A stretch of 64,000 bases of DNA from Tubiluchus corallicola (Eukaryota > Priapulida > Priapulimorpha > Priapulimorphida > Tubiluchidae): assembly GCA_030141605.1 (NCBI GenBank), contig JAQGDQ010002383.1, positions 255,001 through 319,000 on the forward strand, written 5' to 3'. The notes beneath the pieces are model-generated. The model did no database searches and had not been told where the DNA came from. It saw only the letters and a list, made by a program, of their open reading frames with translations. Of this stretch, positions 1 through 64,000 are shown one piece after another (the first letter of the stretch is position 1; each line of letters starts with the position of its first letter). A program made the translations under genes and the position numbers.

Positions 1-1586
1 CAGTGCTTGTAAGAGTGAGTTTCCAAATGTTTCACAGTCATTCTCACTAGTAATTACAACCTTTTATTGGGTATAGTCTATTGTTTTTGTGCAATGAGGT
101 GGCTGTTACATAATATTATTTTCTTTACATGCATTTGTTCAAATAGTTACTTTTACACTGTTTTTGAATTTGTCGGGGAAGCTGTGTAGCAAATGAGCAT
201 TGAGGGACCAACACTATTTGTGAGACAGTCTGCCTTACCTATTTTTGGATCATTCCACTTTATGCTAGATAATGGTTTGTTCATTCACCAATTTAACTTT
301 TGTGTGAATAAATTTTTGCAATTTGCGCACAAATTTTGATTTTGATTTGACTTAATTCATTCCAGGTAACTTTTTCCAAATCGTAGTGTTTCAGAAACCA
401 CTAGTTTTGTTGGGTAAAGCGGGCCTATTTCTTATTCTATTTGATAACCCTAACCTTTAACTTCATCAAATTAAAGTTTGGTGTTTGATTATAAATATTA
501 GGTTCTGTTATCGAGTCTCCAATACAAACAATACCCCTGTCAGGTATTAATGTGTGATTAATTTAAAATCTGTAGCTCTACTCCATGCAATTAAATAAAA
601 CTAAAATTTAAATGGTCTTTAACTCTATATACACTAAGATCAGTAGTTTAACGATTAATATAAAGTGTGATAGTCTCAGTACATAGCAAATTTTTTCACT
701 GGAATTTTATTTTTTCACAATCCAAAGCAAAAATTTGCAGTAACCGATTTAATAAAATGAGTAAATTCAATACTCGTGTAAAAATAAATTTTTGCATAAT
801 TTCAACAGGTGTTAATCTATCTACATCACAATTAAATATCAAATTTGCTATAAAAATAAATTTCAGGAATCTACAGCATGTATGATAGGTCATCATCCCA
901 CTTTAAAACATCACACCCCACTCAAGTATCCATTCCAAATCTAAAACCAATTCGTATTTGACTAAAACACCATTAGTTTGAAAACTGATCTAATTGTTGA
1001 TATGAGCAAACCTTTGGTTCCCAACTGGAATGCAAAATGTGCCATAATTGAACATACGGTAATGTCCAACCCCCTTTTGCTGCTTATTTAAGAACGATTT
1101 GTCTTATTAATAGTGAAGTTACTACACAAAATCAAGTAAAAAATAGCAATAAAAGAAAAGATGCTTAAAAAACAGGCAATGATATGTTAAACGTCTAGTA
1201 ATCAGTTTCTTATAACACTAAATCTAAAACCATTTGGTATTTAACTAAAACATTAGTATGAATGCTAATTGTTGATATGAGCAAAGCTTTCGTTTCCAAC
1301 TGGCATGCAAGATGTGTTGTACAATAACTGAACACGGTAATCTCGATTCCTTTTAACAAAAATGAAGTTCAATACAATCAAGTAAAAAGTAGCAAACAAA
1401 ACAAAAAGCATTAAAAAACAGGGAATGGTGTGTCAAACACAGTAAATAGTAAATTATCGAGCTAGCATTCTTAAAGCAAAAGACGTAAATCGGTTTGTTT
1501 ATAGTGAACAGAACCTTGCACATGTCTGTCTTTGAGTACCATACATCAACTTTCTTTCTGAAGAACAGAAGTAAATCGTCTCAAGT
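1..1586. repeat. PBLD downstream flank with an imperfect tandem duplication (937-1201 and 1220-1444)
   Basis: Bases 1-936 are AT-rich non-coding sequence in which I see no gene. Two diverged copies of one segment follow in direct order. Each starts AATCTAAAACCA, has TAATTGTTGATATGAGCAAA in the middle and ends near an AAAAAACAG stretch. The copies differ by scattered substitutions and small gaps, so the duplication is old. The PBLD 3' UTR probably begins within 1440-1586, but no AATAAA on the minus strand could be placed. Confidence 0.7.
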
Positions 1587-1708
1587 CTAGATACCAGGCA
1601 CATTCATCCTGCCTTCCACGACTATAACTGCTTGTCCTGACACAGCCACCCTCCCATCTCCTTTCACATCTATTGCCAAGTCTCCGCCACGTTTTGAACA
1701 CTGGCGAG
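1587..1708 (-). CDS. PBLD: PBLD exon 6 (stop codon exon)
   Basis: The acceptor has an uninterrupted T-run followed by CAG. The exon encodes RQCSKRGGDLAIDVKGDGRV then a final strand ending EGRMNVPGI and TAG at 1589-1587. This matches the C-terminal CSHRGGELGI...VRGGAA-type end of the family in position and length. Confidence 0.92.
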
Positions 1709-2598
1709 CTGAAAAAAAAACAAGCTGGTGTTAAATACTACGATTCTTTATTCGTCTGATAACCTGACAATTCTAGTTTCCCAACTTTGCTTGAATGACT
1801 GTTGTTGCTGGTCATTGCTATTTACTTAGCTAATTACGGTTGCTAATTTTCCAATTTTTGCAAAGTTAGTAGAATGTTTTTGACTGACAATAATGCAAAA
1901 ATGATAAGTCTGTTGCACTAAAATCGCATAAAACGAAAAAATTATTTGAGTAATTTGTATATGACTTGAGATGTTAACTGAATGCTATTGAACTCTAAAA
2001 GGACATCAACAATCACAAATATAAGTGTGCCCATGCAAGTCTTGTTTGCTAAATGGTATACACACAACATGCCATCTGCATTAAATACACAAAGTGCTAT
2101 TAAATCCAAATAAGAAGTTGTTAGTTTGACTGCTGGTAGGTTTTTCTTTTAGGCGGTGAATGTCAGATACAAGTTTACAACAAAGCACAAAAACCTGTGA
2201 AAATATCTGATAATTTAAAAAACTGATTTTAAAATTAGTTATAAAATGATAACATTGTCGCACGAAAGTAGAAGTAAGTCTACTTAGAAATATGAGTTTT
2301 TTTTACTAAATTATGGATGTTTCGATATCCCACAATAAGGGAATTAATTAGAAAACTAAGCTAGTTAACAGTCTAATTTAATAATCTAATAGATACACTA
2401 CTATGTTCACGTGCTAACCATTAATGAAAGATTTTATTCCTATAACTAAGTACAGTTCTATGTATACTATAGTAACTAAGTATAGTAACTGGATGATGCT
2501 CGAAAATAAGAAATTCTGTGATGACGAAATTTACCTGCATAATAGGAGAAATGAGTTCTAATATTTTAAAGTATGGGGTTAGTGCTATACTCATATAT

Positions 2599-2630
<32 letters not shown>

Positions 2631-5600
2631 CACAGATATGACTAAAAGCCAGTCTAAATAAATACTATAGTTATGTTAACACACAATATTTACACAATAA
2701 CATTTTCACTGGTATCTCCCAATCAAAAAATAAGCTTAGCTTCATAAAGTGGCACTGAATACATGGAATCCTCAACACTGAATCAGACAGCCGTTTCATA
2801 AGAAAACGTTTTCTATTTTCATATGTAACTGCATCATGCTATCATTCCGATATTATGTGCTTTGTACAGTCATGACAACATAAGTATTCACAATACTTTA
2901 AGTACCACGCAAATGTTGCTTATCAAGGCATTTCGACCAATAAGGTGCCAACACAGTGTGTGCAGAACCAGTCACTGGATCCTCCGGAATCCCGTTCCAA
3001 GGTGTAAAGAAGCGTGAAAAGAAGTCATAACCATCATCGCTGTCATCTCCTTGAAGTGAAATAATTACGCCACGTATCACGCCAGTCGAGTCTGATGCCA
3101 CCATCTTATCAATCTGAGGATTTAGCGACTCCAGATCATTTCTAAATAAATAAACATATTTTTCAGACAGGAATACAAAAAAACTCACGCAAAATTTTAT
3201 TTATACCCTGCTTGCAATCAGCAAGCGACGATGTACAGCCACTGGTATCAGTTAATTTTAAAACAACAATAGCGACAACCGACTAACACAGAAATCTTTG
3301 ACAAGGATGATAAATCTTTTATTCAACAAATTGTAATACAATAATACACAAAGAGTGCCTCTTTTTGCAGGCAGACGTTTAATAAAGTTTACAGCATAAT
3401 ACAGTGAAATCTTATTTGTTAGCACATTAAAAATAAATAACAATCCATATTAAACTAACTTCATTATGGGTCCAACATATTTTATATTACATCGCTTCCC
3501 ATAGCCTCATAGAAGCATTATTTCCCAACTGAAAACAAAGTGGGCTATTCCTTTACCTTACTACACGACAAATCTTCATCTTGAGAATAACACAATTTAA
3601 CAGTTTAATCATTTTGTTATTCGAGCAACACAATAAATTGCTATTATAGAGATCTGCAGTTTCTCGAAATAAAAGCATCTTTAATTAAACAAATGAAAGC
3701 ATCAAAAATTATTGTCTCTTTTACATACAACACAATTGAACACAGTTCTTTATCTCCAATAAAGTACCACTACAAATGTGTAGTAAATGGCAAATTTAAC
3801 ATCAAAATCTGTCGTTTGAAACTAAGGACAAGCACAATCGCTCGCCCACTAATGATAACTCTCTTAACAATAAAGATTCTCTATTATTATACTGTTCAGA
3901 ACGTTCAGAGCAAAGTTGCCCCACATTTTACAAATAGTGCACCTCTACTATATTTAGAAACACAAAAGTTTTACTTACATGTATCGAGTGATTAGCCCCA
4001 AAGACTACTTGCAAGTAATTTGAAATAGAAGGGCTACATAATAAGCCAAAAAATATTAATGTCTAACAGCAGTATAAATGAACGACTAATTTTCAAGCTT
4101 TTTTTACATCTAGTCCTTTAATTCAAGCCACCTAGCCCATCATGTCAAAAATTTTACATCATTACATCGAAATTTTTACCGCTACACTGAAAATAATGAA
4201 TCATGTGTAGATTTTTTTATTATTTGATTGGAATGGCCCCAACACCTGGGTACAGAAAAACCTACTTTTTTGTGACTAATTAACAGGATTAGCTTCTAAT
4301 GATGTAATCCCTAGAAAAGAGCTGAAAAACTCCTGGAACACCCCAAATTAACTAGTCAACTAACAGGAGCATCTAGATGCCGTAACAGCTTAGAAATGAC
4401 TACCCATCGTGCAAATGTGTTATAAGCATAGAATTCCTGACATCACAGAATATGGCAGTGACTCATATTTCTGCAACTAAAGGTAACAAATCCAATGTGC
4501 TATACTCCCAAGTCTTACAGTATACTATATGTGATCCTTTCAACATTGAACCGTACCAATGGTAAATATAATGATCTTACGAGAACAAAAGAGTACATAC
4601 AGTACCTTGTCAAGTTACTATCGAGAACTATCAGTAGTTTCTTGGTCGTTGGTGAATACTGCACATCTTTTACAGGCAGATTGCCTACACAAACCTGCAA
4701 GATTAAAATTAACTTTCACTTGGCATCAGTAAATTCAAATAAAAACACAAAGTGAAATTGTCGAAATTCTACTATTGAATTCATTTTATTGTTTAAAGTG
4801 GTAGCAGTTATTTTTTAAATTACCTTTACTGTGTGTGAGATGGGAAATTATAATGACAATTACTCCTTCTTTTTTCTTACAATAAGATCTTAGCCTGTGA
4901 CATTAAATAAATATATGCAGTTAATTACAGCGATACTATGTACAGTGAATAGTGATTGTATTTTCTTCATTTACAGTCATACTAAACCTCGCTATAACAT
5001 AAGGTTTTACAGCTTAAAATCCTACCCCATTTACGAATATTCAATTTACTTTATTATAAACTTACTGTAAAACTTGTTTCTTTTGATTTTTTATTAAATG
5101 GCTGTTAGCGGTATTAAATTCGAAGAACCGCCATTTTTGTTGCGTGAGACGAATGGCGTTATGAGTAAAGTCACAAAGTCACCAAAGATTGGCAAACAAA
5201 CATCGGTAACCGAAGACGCTTTCTGTACCTCGTATGTCATTTTAGCTCACTGGTGCCAAACAAGCGAAACACTGCAATTTTTACGGTAATGCACGCGTTC
5301 GAAATTTGCAAGAAAAAGGTAACTTATTTAATTTATCTCTTTTTTGTTTAATAACAACTATGAATACTTTATGTAATCATAATAATGTGTTAAGGAAACT
5401 TCAGTGTCTGTTGGGGTTATACAGGCCTTTAAAAAATTGAAATGTTTGATACTTAGGCCCTTATACAAGTCAACTAAAGTTTCAAAGTTGTGGAACTACG
5501 AACAACGAATGTAGCATTAGCACAAATTATGCAAATTTAAGTTAAAAATCTTGAAAAATCAACATGCTGTGTTTGTTTTCCAATTCAGTAAACTAATCGC

Positions 5601-8600
5601 AAACAATCGGTACATCTTTGTACTGCATGCATATTAAATGAGCACATTCAATACTCAAAATAAATAACTTTGATTAATACTGTTTTTACCTTCAGCAAAT
5701 CAACAATGGATGACTTATCAAATGGCTGTGGTGGATTGGATGGAAGATCCATTAACAAATATCCATTCTCTTTCTTCTGCACAGTTAAAGGTCCACTCTT
5801 TGTTTCAAAAGTAAGTGAAGGGGATGTATTACCTATTTATAAAAAAATATTTAAAAACTGAACAATGTGATGTGCACCAGCTATATTCTTGAGGTGTTAC
5901 TTTTGAGATTTCAGTATAAATGGATATAAACATATTGTGTAATTATGAAGATGACGATGATGATGGTGATGATGATGAGATGATAACGATGATGGTGCCA
6001 ACAGTTAAAAGGGCAATCACTTAGACACTGATGTTACCTGTTTCTATCAAATAAGGTGGTACAACACAGCACATGTATCACAATCTACTGAAATATTGAT
6101 GAACTTACAGAAGCTGACATATATTTAGCATTACCAATTGAGAAATATAATACAGCAGCAGTAGCCAGAGTTGCATGGCCACAGAGAGGAACTTCATTAG
6201 TAGGAGTAAACCAGCGCAATCCAAAATGGCTGCCATGCTGAAAATCATTGCTTCCAGGTTGACTTAACAATTTTACAAATGCAGTTTCCGATATGTTCAT
6301 TTCGCTTGCAATACTTTGCATCACCTCTTCTGATAAGTCATCGTGAGCCTAGAAACGACATATACACAAATAAAAACAAACAAATAGCAAGGAATCTATT
6401 TATGATCTACTATCCGATAATTTTTTTATTGCCTTTGTTTCTTTTTTTATTGGGTAGCCAGACTATAACAATTTCAGTAGTAATTATAGGGTCAGGTAAA
6501 ATTTCTTGTTATTGTAAGAGTGCTTTGTCACTGCAATAATTACGTCCACTGTGTAAGACTGTAAGGTGTCCAAAGTTGATTTGAGGATTGGCTGTTTGGA
6601 AGGTCAGCACTCCGCTCAGTCCTTTTCACTATTAATAATTATTTCATGATTACTGATTAATGATACTGAATAAGAGGGTCGCACTCTAGTTAAAATTTTC
6701 AGATAATGCAAAGTTGTACAATCCAATTAACTCTGCAGCGGATTCCCTAATTTTACAGAATGACATTCAGTAATGGAGTAGGTTAAGTAATGACTGACAA
6801 TGTTATTTAATGTTGATAAACGTGAGGAAATGCATTGGGGTTTACAGAATCTTAAAAGAAATTACATCATGAATGGAAGCAGAATAACTCTTCATAGTAC
6901 AGATAGTAAAAGCAATATTGGTGCGATAATAACATTAAACTTGAAATTTTCCCAGCAATGTATTGTCGCTGTCAAAAAAGCAAATAAGAATTTGGGGACG
7001 TTTCTAGAAAGAAAGAAATTCTTTTGAAATCACACATTGCTTTGGTTAGGCTTCATTAAAATTAGAATGTTAATTTTTTTCCCTTTTGGTAAAAAATAAT
7101 AGTATAATATAACTGTAATGATTAAAATAAAATGTTAATATAACATTATAATTAATTATTGGTTGCTATGTATGGGTAAAGGGGTGACAAATGAACATAA
7201 GTTTATTAGACCACGGAAATGGAATAAATTTGATTGTTCCATTCTATAAACAAACCTTATATATAACCCCCGATAATATCTTTTAATCATAATTACATAT
7301 CAATATAATATTGATATTCTTAAATAGTGATATTTGTGCTATTTTTCTGGTTTTAATCATGATTAAAAGATATTAGAATAATAAAAGATTATAAAATACT
7401 GACCAAGAAAGAAAACATTTTGCATAAATGTAGATGACAATAAAACTTTTTAAAAAGCGGTAACATTTTGACATTTGTAAATTTTCATTTCTGTGATAGC
7501 AAAATAAATGGAATGGTAATTTGTCTACCATGGTGACTGCCACACCAAGCCTAGTAAAGTTTAAATTTTTAAATGAAGATTATTTTGTGGAAAAATACGG
7601 GGTTTCTAGAAGTGTGCCTGCTTAACTCCTAATCATTACAGCACAACATGCTGCAAAAGGGATGATAACATTAATAATAAAATTAACAGCACGATGAATG
7701 ACAAACTTCCTTACTTGCGAAGTCTAAGACCTAGCCATAACACAGTTATTGACGGTCGCTCCTCAACAATTTCCGAAATTGAGGTGTCAACTGTTTCATT
7801 ATTAAAGTAAATACCCAGACATTTTTTATCAATATGAAAATCAACAACTTAAGCAGAAAACGAAATATTGTAATCAAATTCCAGCATTTTTATCCATGGC
7901 AGTCAGGTGAATTAATTAATGAAACGTGTTAAATCTCATTTTAAACGTGTTGAACACTTGCGGTACAGTTTCTACACTCTCCATGCTTCACCTGCGTGTG
8001 GTGAATAACGTTGTGGCAGGATGAGGGCGGTCATCCGAAAAGTATTATTGTATGCCGGTACAGGTCTGCATTTACTGGCTGGCGAACTGCCGCGTGTTAA
8101 ACTGTTGAAAGTACAGCAGTTTATTTTCATGTTGTGTAACTTTTTCGTATGTTATACGTGTGCAAATACCCAGAATTTGTGTAGCAGAGGATGTAGTAAA
8201 GCAACAAGCGATGATGACAGTCTTTTTAAGTCTACTGCCATGACGTCATCAGTGCATAGCCGCCCGAGCGCTGAATTGCGTGTATAAAGCAATTGGCATA
8301 AGTAAAATCGAGCAATTATTTATCTAATTACTTAATTATTTTCGAAAAGCGATAAGAATATCATTTCAACACATCATCCTTAAACTTTTGCTAAAAATTG
8401 CTGATGAGGCTGGGCTTTTACTTTAAGTGAATTCCAAGGGCCCACAACACGAGAAGCGAAGAAATGGGCTCTCATGTTAGTGCGAGAGCATTGTACAAAT
8501 AATTTAGAATTGTCCATGTGAATCATGCAGTGGTCTAGAAAAAAATTTGTTGCTACACAAATTGGAACTATCACTAATGACTTTTTAACAGGTAATAAGA

Positions 8601-9346
8601 TCTATAGTATCACGGCGTTGTTCAAGCAAAGATACAAAGTCAGGTTGAATATCAGAGGCCAGAGTAATACACCTCCATTCAGTTCTTTCTAAAGCATTTT
8701 TAAAGGTGACATAAGGTGAGTGACATTGTCATACCATTGCTCAATTTCAGACAAGTCTGCTTGTAAGATCTCTTGATCAGAGGAATTTCTAATTGGACGG
8801 TAAGGCTTTATATCATCAAAAACAGCGGTATACGTGTGTCAGGGGATACACAATCAGTAACATCATTGACAAAAATAAGAAAACAATTGGGTCCTGACAA
8901 AGTCCCTTGAGGAATGCCACTGGTTATATTTCTCCAGAAAGTGGTTACACCATTTAAACCCATTCTTCGCTGTTTGTGTGTTAGAAAATATTGAAACCAT
9001 TGGAGTAGTTTCCCTCTTATACCTGCAAATTCCATTTTTAACACGAGACGACGAAGAGGAACAAAATCAAATGCTTTTCTAAAATCAATATATAGAATAT
9101 CAATTGATGGGAGAGAAGGTGCATCAAAGAATTGCGACCAGTCATTTAGGCATTCAAGACTTGTTACAGTGGAACGTTGTGGTAATCAGCCATGACAAAT
9201 CTATCCATGTTCAAAATAATGGGGGTAGCTGCAAAGGTGAGTGAGTTATTATTATTGACCTTGTTTTCCTTATTCAGGCAAACTGCTGCAGGATTTCCAG
9301 AAAATGGGTAACTTGTAAATGCATCGACGGTAAATAACGACAACAT
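1587..9346 (-). CDS. PBLD: PBLD-like PhzF-family protein, complete six-exon gene
   Basis: Six exons join in frame to 297 codons including the stop (296 aa; vertebrate PBLD is about 288). The PhzF fold family includes phenazine-biosynthesis isomerases; the animal PBLD/MAWBP member is cytosolic and its substrate is not firmly known. Seen in order: N-terminal FTVDAF and SGNPAAVC, then MNISETAF carrying the Glu used as catalytic acid/base in PhzF enzymes, then FGLRWFTPTNEVPLCGHATL, and in the second lobe PEDPVTGSAHTVLAPYW and CSKRGGDLAI near the C-terminus. The gene is head to head with calcineurin A. Exons: 9346-9260, 6348-6135, 5832-5690, 4694-4606, 3141-2906, 1708-1587; phases between exons 0, 1, 0, 2, 1. 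All key motifs are intact, so it is probably functional. No clear poly(A) signal was found downstream. The family call is firm; the enzymatic reaction is unknown. Confidence 0.95.
1709..2905 (-). other. PBLD intron 5
   Basis: AT-rich intron. It holds an (AT)n microsatellite at about 2593-2630 interrupted by one extra A; the two halves can pair with each other. Nothing else recognised. Confidence 0.85.
2906..3141 (-). CDS. PBLD: PBLD exon 5 (second lobe)
   Basis: Starts after TTATTTAG with the last base of an Arg codon. It encodes NDLESLNPQIDKM, VIRGVIISLQG, YDFFSRFFTPW and EDPVTGSAHTVLAPYW, the second-lobe signature of PhzF proteins. It ends in phase 1 at donor GTACTT. Confidence 0.92.
3142..4605 (-). 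other. PBLD intron 4
   Basis: About 1.46 kb of AT-rich intron. Short open frames on either strand match nothing I recognise. Confidence 0.85.
4606..4694 (-). CDS. PBLD: PBLD exon 4
   Basis: Starts after TCTTGCAG and encodes VCVGNLPVKDVQYSPTTKKL followed by LIVLDSNLT, the inter-lobe segment of the family (compare YSPDTQKLLV in vertebrates). It ends in phase 2 at donor GTACTG, and the split Arg codon is completed by exon 5. Confidence 0.9.
4695..5689 (-). other. PBLD intron 3
   Basis: About 1 kb of intron. A 63-codon open frame on the opposite strand (5098-5289) has no recognisable domain and is not called as a gene. Confidence 0.85.
5690..5832 (-). CDS. PBLD: PBLD exon 3
   Basis: Enters in phase 1 after ATAAATAG and leaves in phase 0 at GTAAAA. 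It encodes NTSPSLTFETKSGPLTV and later GYLLMDLPSNPP, the strand region corresponding to the vertebrate PBLD segment STLTFVTLSGEL. Length 143 nt matches the frame exactly. Confidence 0.9.
5833..6134 (-). other. PBLD intron 2 with a GAT-rich stretch
   Basis: A 302-bp intron containing an imperfect GATGAT/GATGGT run at about 5945-6000. Confidence 0.85.
6135..6348 (-). CDS. PBLD: PBLD exon 2 (catalytic Glu and GHAT motif)
   Basis: Follows an acceptor TTTCTAG and encodes AHDDLSEEV then MNISETAF and FGLRWFTPTNEVPLCGHATL. It ends in phase 1 at donor GTAATG. A stronger donor GTAAGT lies 26 bp further on (6108), but using it shifts exon 3 out of frame, so the 6135 end is preferred on homology. Confidence 0.9.
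7275..7374. repeat. 100-bp inverted repeat
   Basis: Arms AATATCTTTTAATCAT (7275-7290) and its exact complement (7359-7374) enclose 68 bp. The right arm overlaps the perfect 18-bp palindrome TTTTAATCATGATTAAAA at 7351-7368, and the loop holds another near-palindrome of 21 bp. It could be a small MITE or a foldback remnant. Confidence 0.7.
8350..9205 (-). mobile_element. Degenerate non-LTR retrotransposon (LINE) reverse transcriptase fragment
   Basis: Read on the minus strand, the conceptual product runs STVTSLECLNDW, then ILYIDFRKAFDFVP (RT motif A with its Asp), GIRGKLLQW, SGIPQGTLSGP (motif B region) and FVNDV. After a frameshift near 8815 it continues VFDDIKPYRPI, which corresponds to the FADD box with the first residues altered. 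The 3' part retains TNMRAHFFASRVVGPWNSL, the usual LINE C-terminal motif. Stops and the frameshift show it is dead. It inserted in PBLD intron 1 in the same orientation as the gene. Confidence 0.88.
9260..9346 (-). CDS. PBLD: PBLD exon 1 (start codon exon)
   Basis: Encodes 29 residues beginning MLSLFTVDAF and containing SGNPAAVCLN. The ATG at 9346 is chosen because the family starts just before this motif. The frame stays open upstream to 9577 with further ATGs, so a longer N-terminus is possible but would have no family counterpart. The donor after AAG is GTCAAT, a weak site (C at +3), yet it joins in phase 0 to exon 2. Confidence 0.85.
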
Positions 9347-9827
9347 TCTCAACTTAATTAAGGAAAAGCTACGTGAAATAAACATTAGCACAAAAACAAC
9401 GTATGAAAGGCGCAGACATTTTGTAATTGGCTTCTTGTACAGTGCTGCCGCAAAGAAAAATGCGGAGAAAACCAAAAATGCGCAGTGCATCAACCAGGAG
9501 CGGGGAGAATGTAGATTAGCCGTGTTAGGTGTTAGTTTTATCGTTATTCGTGTTACAAGTTGGTCAGATTTTATCAATTCGATGACTTTAGGTAACTTAA
9601 ATTATCCTACTCGCTGTGATTTACTGCACCAAGTGTGATTCTAGAAAGCACTTGTAAAACAGTAAGTCGATTCTTTAAGTGACGCTGTTGTTATCTCAGT
9701 TGGACAGATGCGCCATTTTCATCTTCATTTTAGTGTAACTGATTACTGAACCGTGAAATTTTAGGGATTTGTATAATTGGCGGCATATGAAACCCAACCA
9801 TCGAGAAGGCAGGTGACTTTCACGAAC
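9347..9827. promoter_or_regulatory. Intergenic interval between divergent starts; putative bidirectional promoter
   Basis: The 481 bp between the PBLD ATG (minus) and the calcineurin A ATG (plus) must hold both 5' UTRs and promoters unless upstream non-coding exons exist. It is somewhat richer in CpG than the flanking introns (for example around 9440-9510). No convincing TATA box is visible. The assignment rests on geometry only. Confidence 0.6.
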
Positions 9828-62986
<53,159 letters not shown>

Positions 62987-63206
62987 TATCAGGTACATTG
63001 TTTTTTGTTTTGTTTTTGTCGTAATTTTTTTCTCCAGGGTGGCAAAGAAGTTACTTAAGTTGAATTGAGTTCTTTGAATTTAAGAAATGAGTGTTTAGTC
63101 CAATACGTACAATGACACATAAATCTTATAAAGTACTATACTTTCTCCTCTTTCCCTCCCTCCCTCTCTCCCTTTTCTCCCTCTCTCTTCCTCTCTCCCT
63201 CTCTTC

Positions 63207-63237
<31 letters not shown>

Positions 63238-63415
63238 ACTCACTCTCTGTGATTTACTGTTTCTGATCTGCTAGTTTATAAATTCAAAATGCATTTTACA
63301 ATTAATATCTGTTTTATTTTTATTTGTTGCAGAAACTTTCATTTCTGAGTTCCGTTTCACGTCATTCTGGTCACACTTAACAACACATGCACATTCACAA
63401 TATTAATGAAATAAA
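62987..63415 (+). other. Calcineurin A 3' UTR with possible 3'-UTR intron
   Basis: Includes a CT-rich microsatellite at 63143-63240. Two CAG|GT donors (62972 and 62992) and a strong acceptor TATTTGTTGCAG (63332) suggest optional splicing. Using the first donor would replace the last four residues and the stop with a 24-residue tail starting ETFISEFRF and ending at TAA near 63406. AATAAA is at 63410-63415. Confidence 0.5.
63410..63415 (+). terminator. Polyadenylation signal AATAAA
   Basis: Canonical hexamer 424 bp after the calcineurin A stop codon, in the context GAAATAAACAAAA. Confidence 0.6.
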
Positions 63416-64000
63416 CAAAACAGATGTGGCATTCACTCGTGAAACATTACCAAGTATGGTCGAGCAGTGATGAAGCTACATCTGCCATCACGTACTGTGT
63501 TACTATGATCTGTTTTTTGTCTCAGAAAAGCTATTGTTTTGCTACGTTATTACGTTATTAGTCAGTTGTTGTTTTTGAGTTTTCACTATTTGTACAGTGT
63601 TCACAACACTATAGTTTTAACTTGTTGAATTTATTCATGTCCGTCATGCTGAATGCACAAGGCTTTTGATTCACATCATCAAACTAAAGCATTTTATGTA
63701 TAACTTGTTAACATCTAGTAATTTTTAGTTTATTTATTTATATTTGCGTGCAGCTACCTCATTATTTCGCACTTGTTTTGTAACACAGTTTGTGAGTGGC
63801 TGGTATTGGGTGGCCCACTGGCCAATGGCCAGTCAGAAGTGCCTTTTCAGAATGTAGGCTGAATCAGCATTTCTGATTAATAGTTGTTAATAGCAACTGT
63901 CTTTAGTCAGTTAATTTTGACAGACATTACAAGAGTAGGTCACTTGTAAAATATTAGACAATTGAGCTGTGACATTGAATGTGATTGGTTGATTTTGTGA
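63416..64000. other. Downstream flank of calcineurin A
   Basis: AT-rich sequence with no gene or repeat recognised up to the window end. Confidence 0.8.

Larger units (their letters stand above)
6349..9259 (-). other. PBLD intron 1
   Basis: 2.9-kb intron. It holds an inverted-repeat structure (7275-7374) and a LINE fragment (about 8350-9205). The rest is AT-rich sequence with no recognised content. Confidence 0.85.

Noticed and set aside
5098-5289. Plus-strand 63-codon open frame inside PBLD intron 3
   Set aside because: No recognisable domain, no splice or poly(A) context; length expected by chance.
6109-6134. PBLD exon 2 extended to the GTAAGT donor at 6108
   Set aside because: It breaks the frame with exon 3, and the shorter exon gives a contiguous family match (NTSPSLTFETKSGPL).
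8021-8287. Plus-strand 88-codon open frame in PBLD intron 1
   Set aside because: No family resemblance and no supporting signals.
9164-9577. A 137-residue minus-strand protein
   Set aside because: It is PBLD exon 1 read through its donor into the intron, plus upstream UTR.

Overview
This is animal (metazoan) nuclear DNA, AT-rich and intron-rich. It shows multi-exon genes with GT-AG introns in phase register, introns up to about 13.7 kb, non-LTR retrotransposon remains, DNA-transposon MITEs, a tRNA-derived SINE and many microsatellites. The proteins are invertebrate-like single-copy homologues of vertebrate genes. I cannot place the phylum from sequence alone.

Two genes lie head to head. On the minus strand (9346 down to 1587) is a complete six-exon PBLD / PhzF-family isomerase-like gene (296 codons plus stop). 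On the plus strand (9828 to 62986) is a complete calcineurin A catalytic-subunit gene (PPP3C family). It has 13 constitutive coding exon positions and about 497-504 codons depending on the isoform. The start codons are 481 bp apart, so the interval 9347-9827 probably carries a shared, bidirectional promoter. There is no evident functional link between the two products.

The most interesting part is 53,670-62,828, the regulatory half of calcineurin A. Two exons (11a at 57131-57230, 11b at 59961-60048) both encode the calmodulin-binding helix. They have identical phases (1 in, 2 out) and lengths of 100 and 88 nt. Including both, or neither, breaks the frame, so exactly one can be used: a mutually exclusive exon pair choosing the calmodulin-binding domain. 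Between them is a further splice-competent open segment (57523-57618 as a 96-nt cassette, or 57523-57653 as an alternative last exon). Read as a last exon it would give a calcineurin without autoinhibitory domain. A 9-nt microexon candidate (61275-61283) sits exactly where vertebrate calcineurin has its alternative 30-nt exon.

Region by region: 1-1586, PBLD downstream flank with an imperfect tandem duplication; 1587-9346, PBLD with a LINE fragment in intron 1; 9347-9827, shared promoter; 9828-23596, exon 1 and the 13.7-kb intron 1 with LINE, MITE and mariner-like remains; 23597-30010, exons 2-4; 30011-42627, a 12.6-kb intron with a degenerate minisatellite, a second hAT-type MITE and C/T-rich tracts; 42628-49160, exon 5 and an intron holding a duplicated exon 5 splice junction, an approximately 0.5-kb (TC)n tract, a SINE and a K50 homeodomain-site cluster; 49161-53669, exons 6-10; 53670-62828, the alternative-exon region; 62829-64000, last coding exon, 3' UTR and flank.
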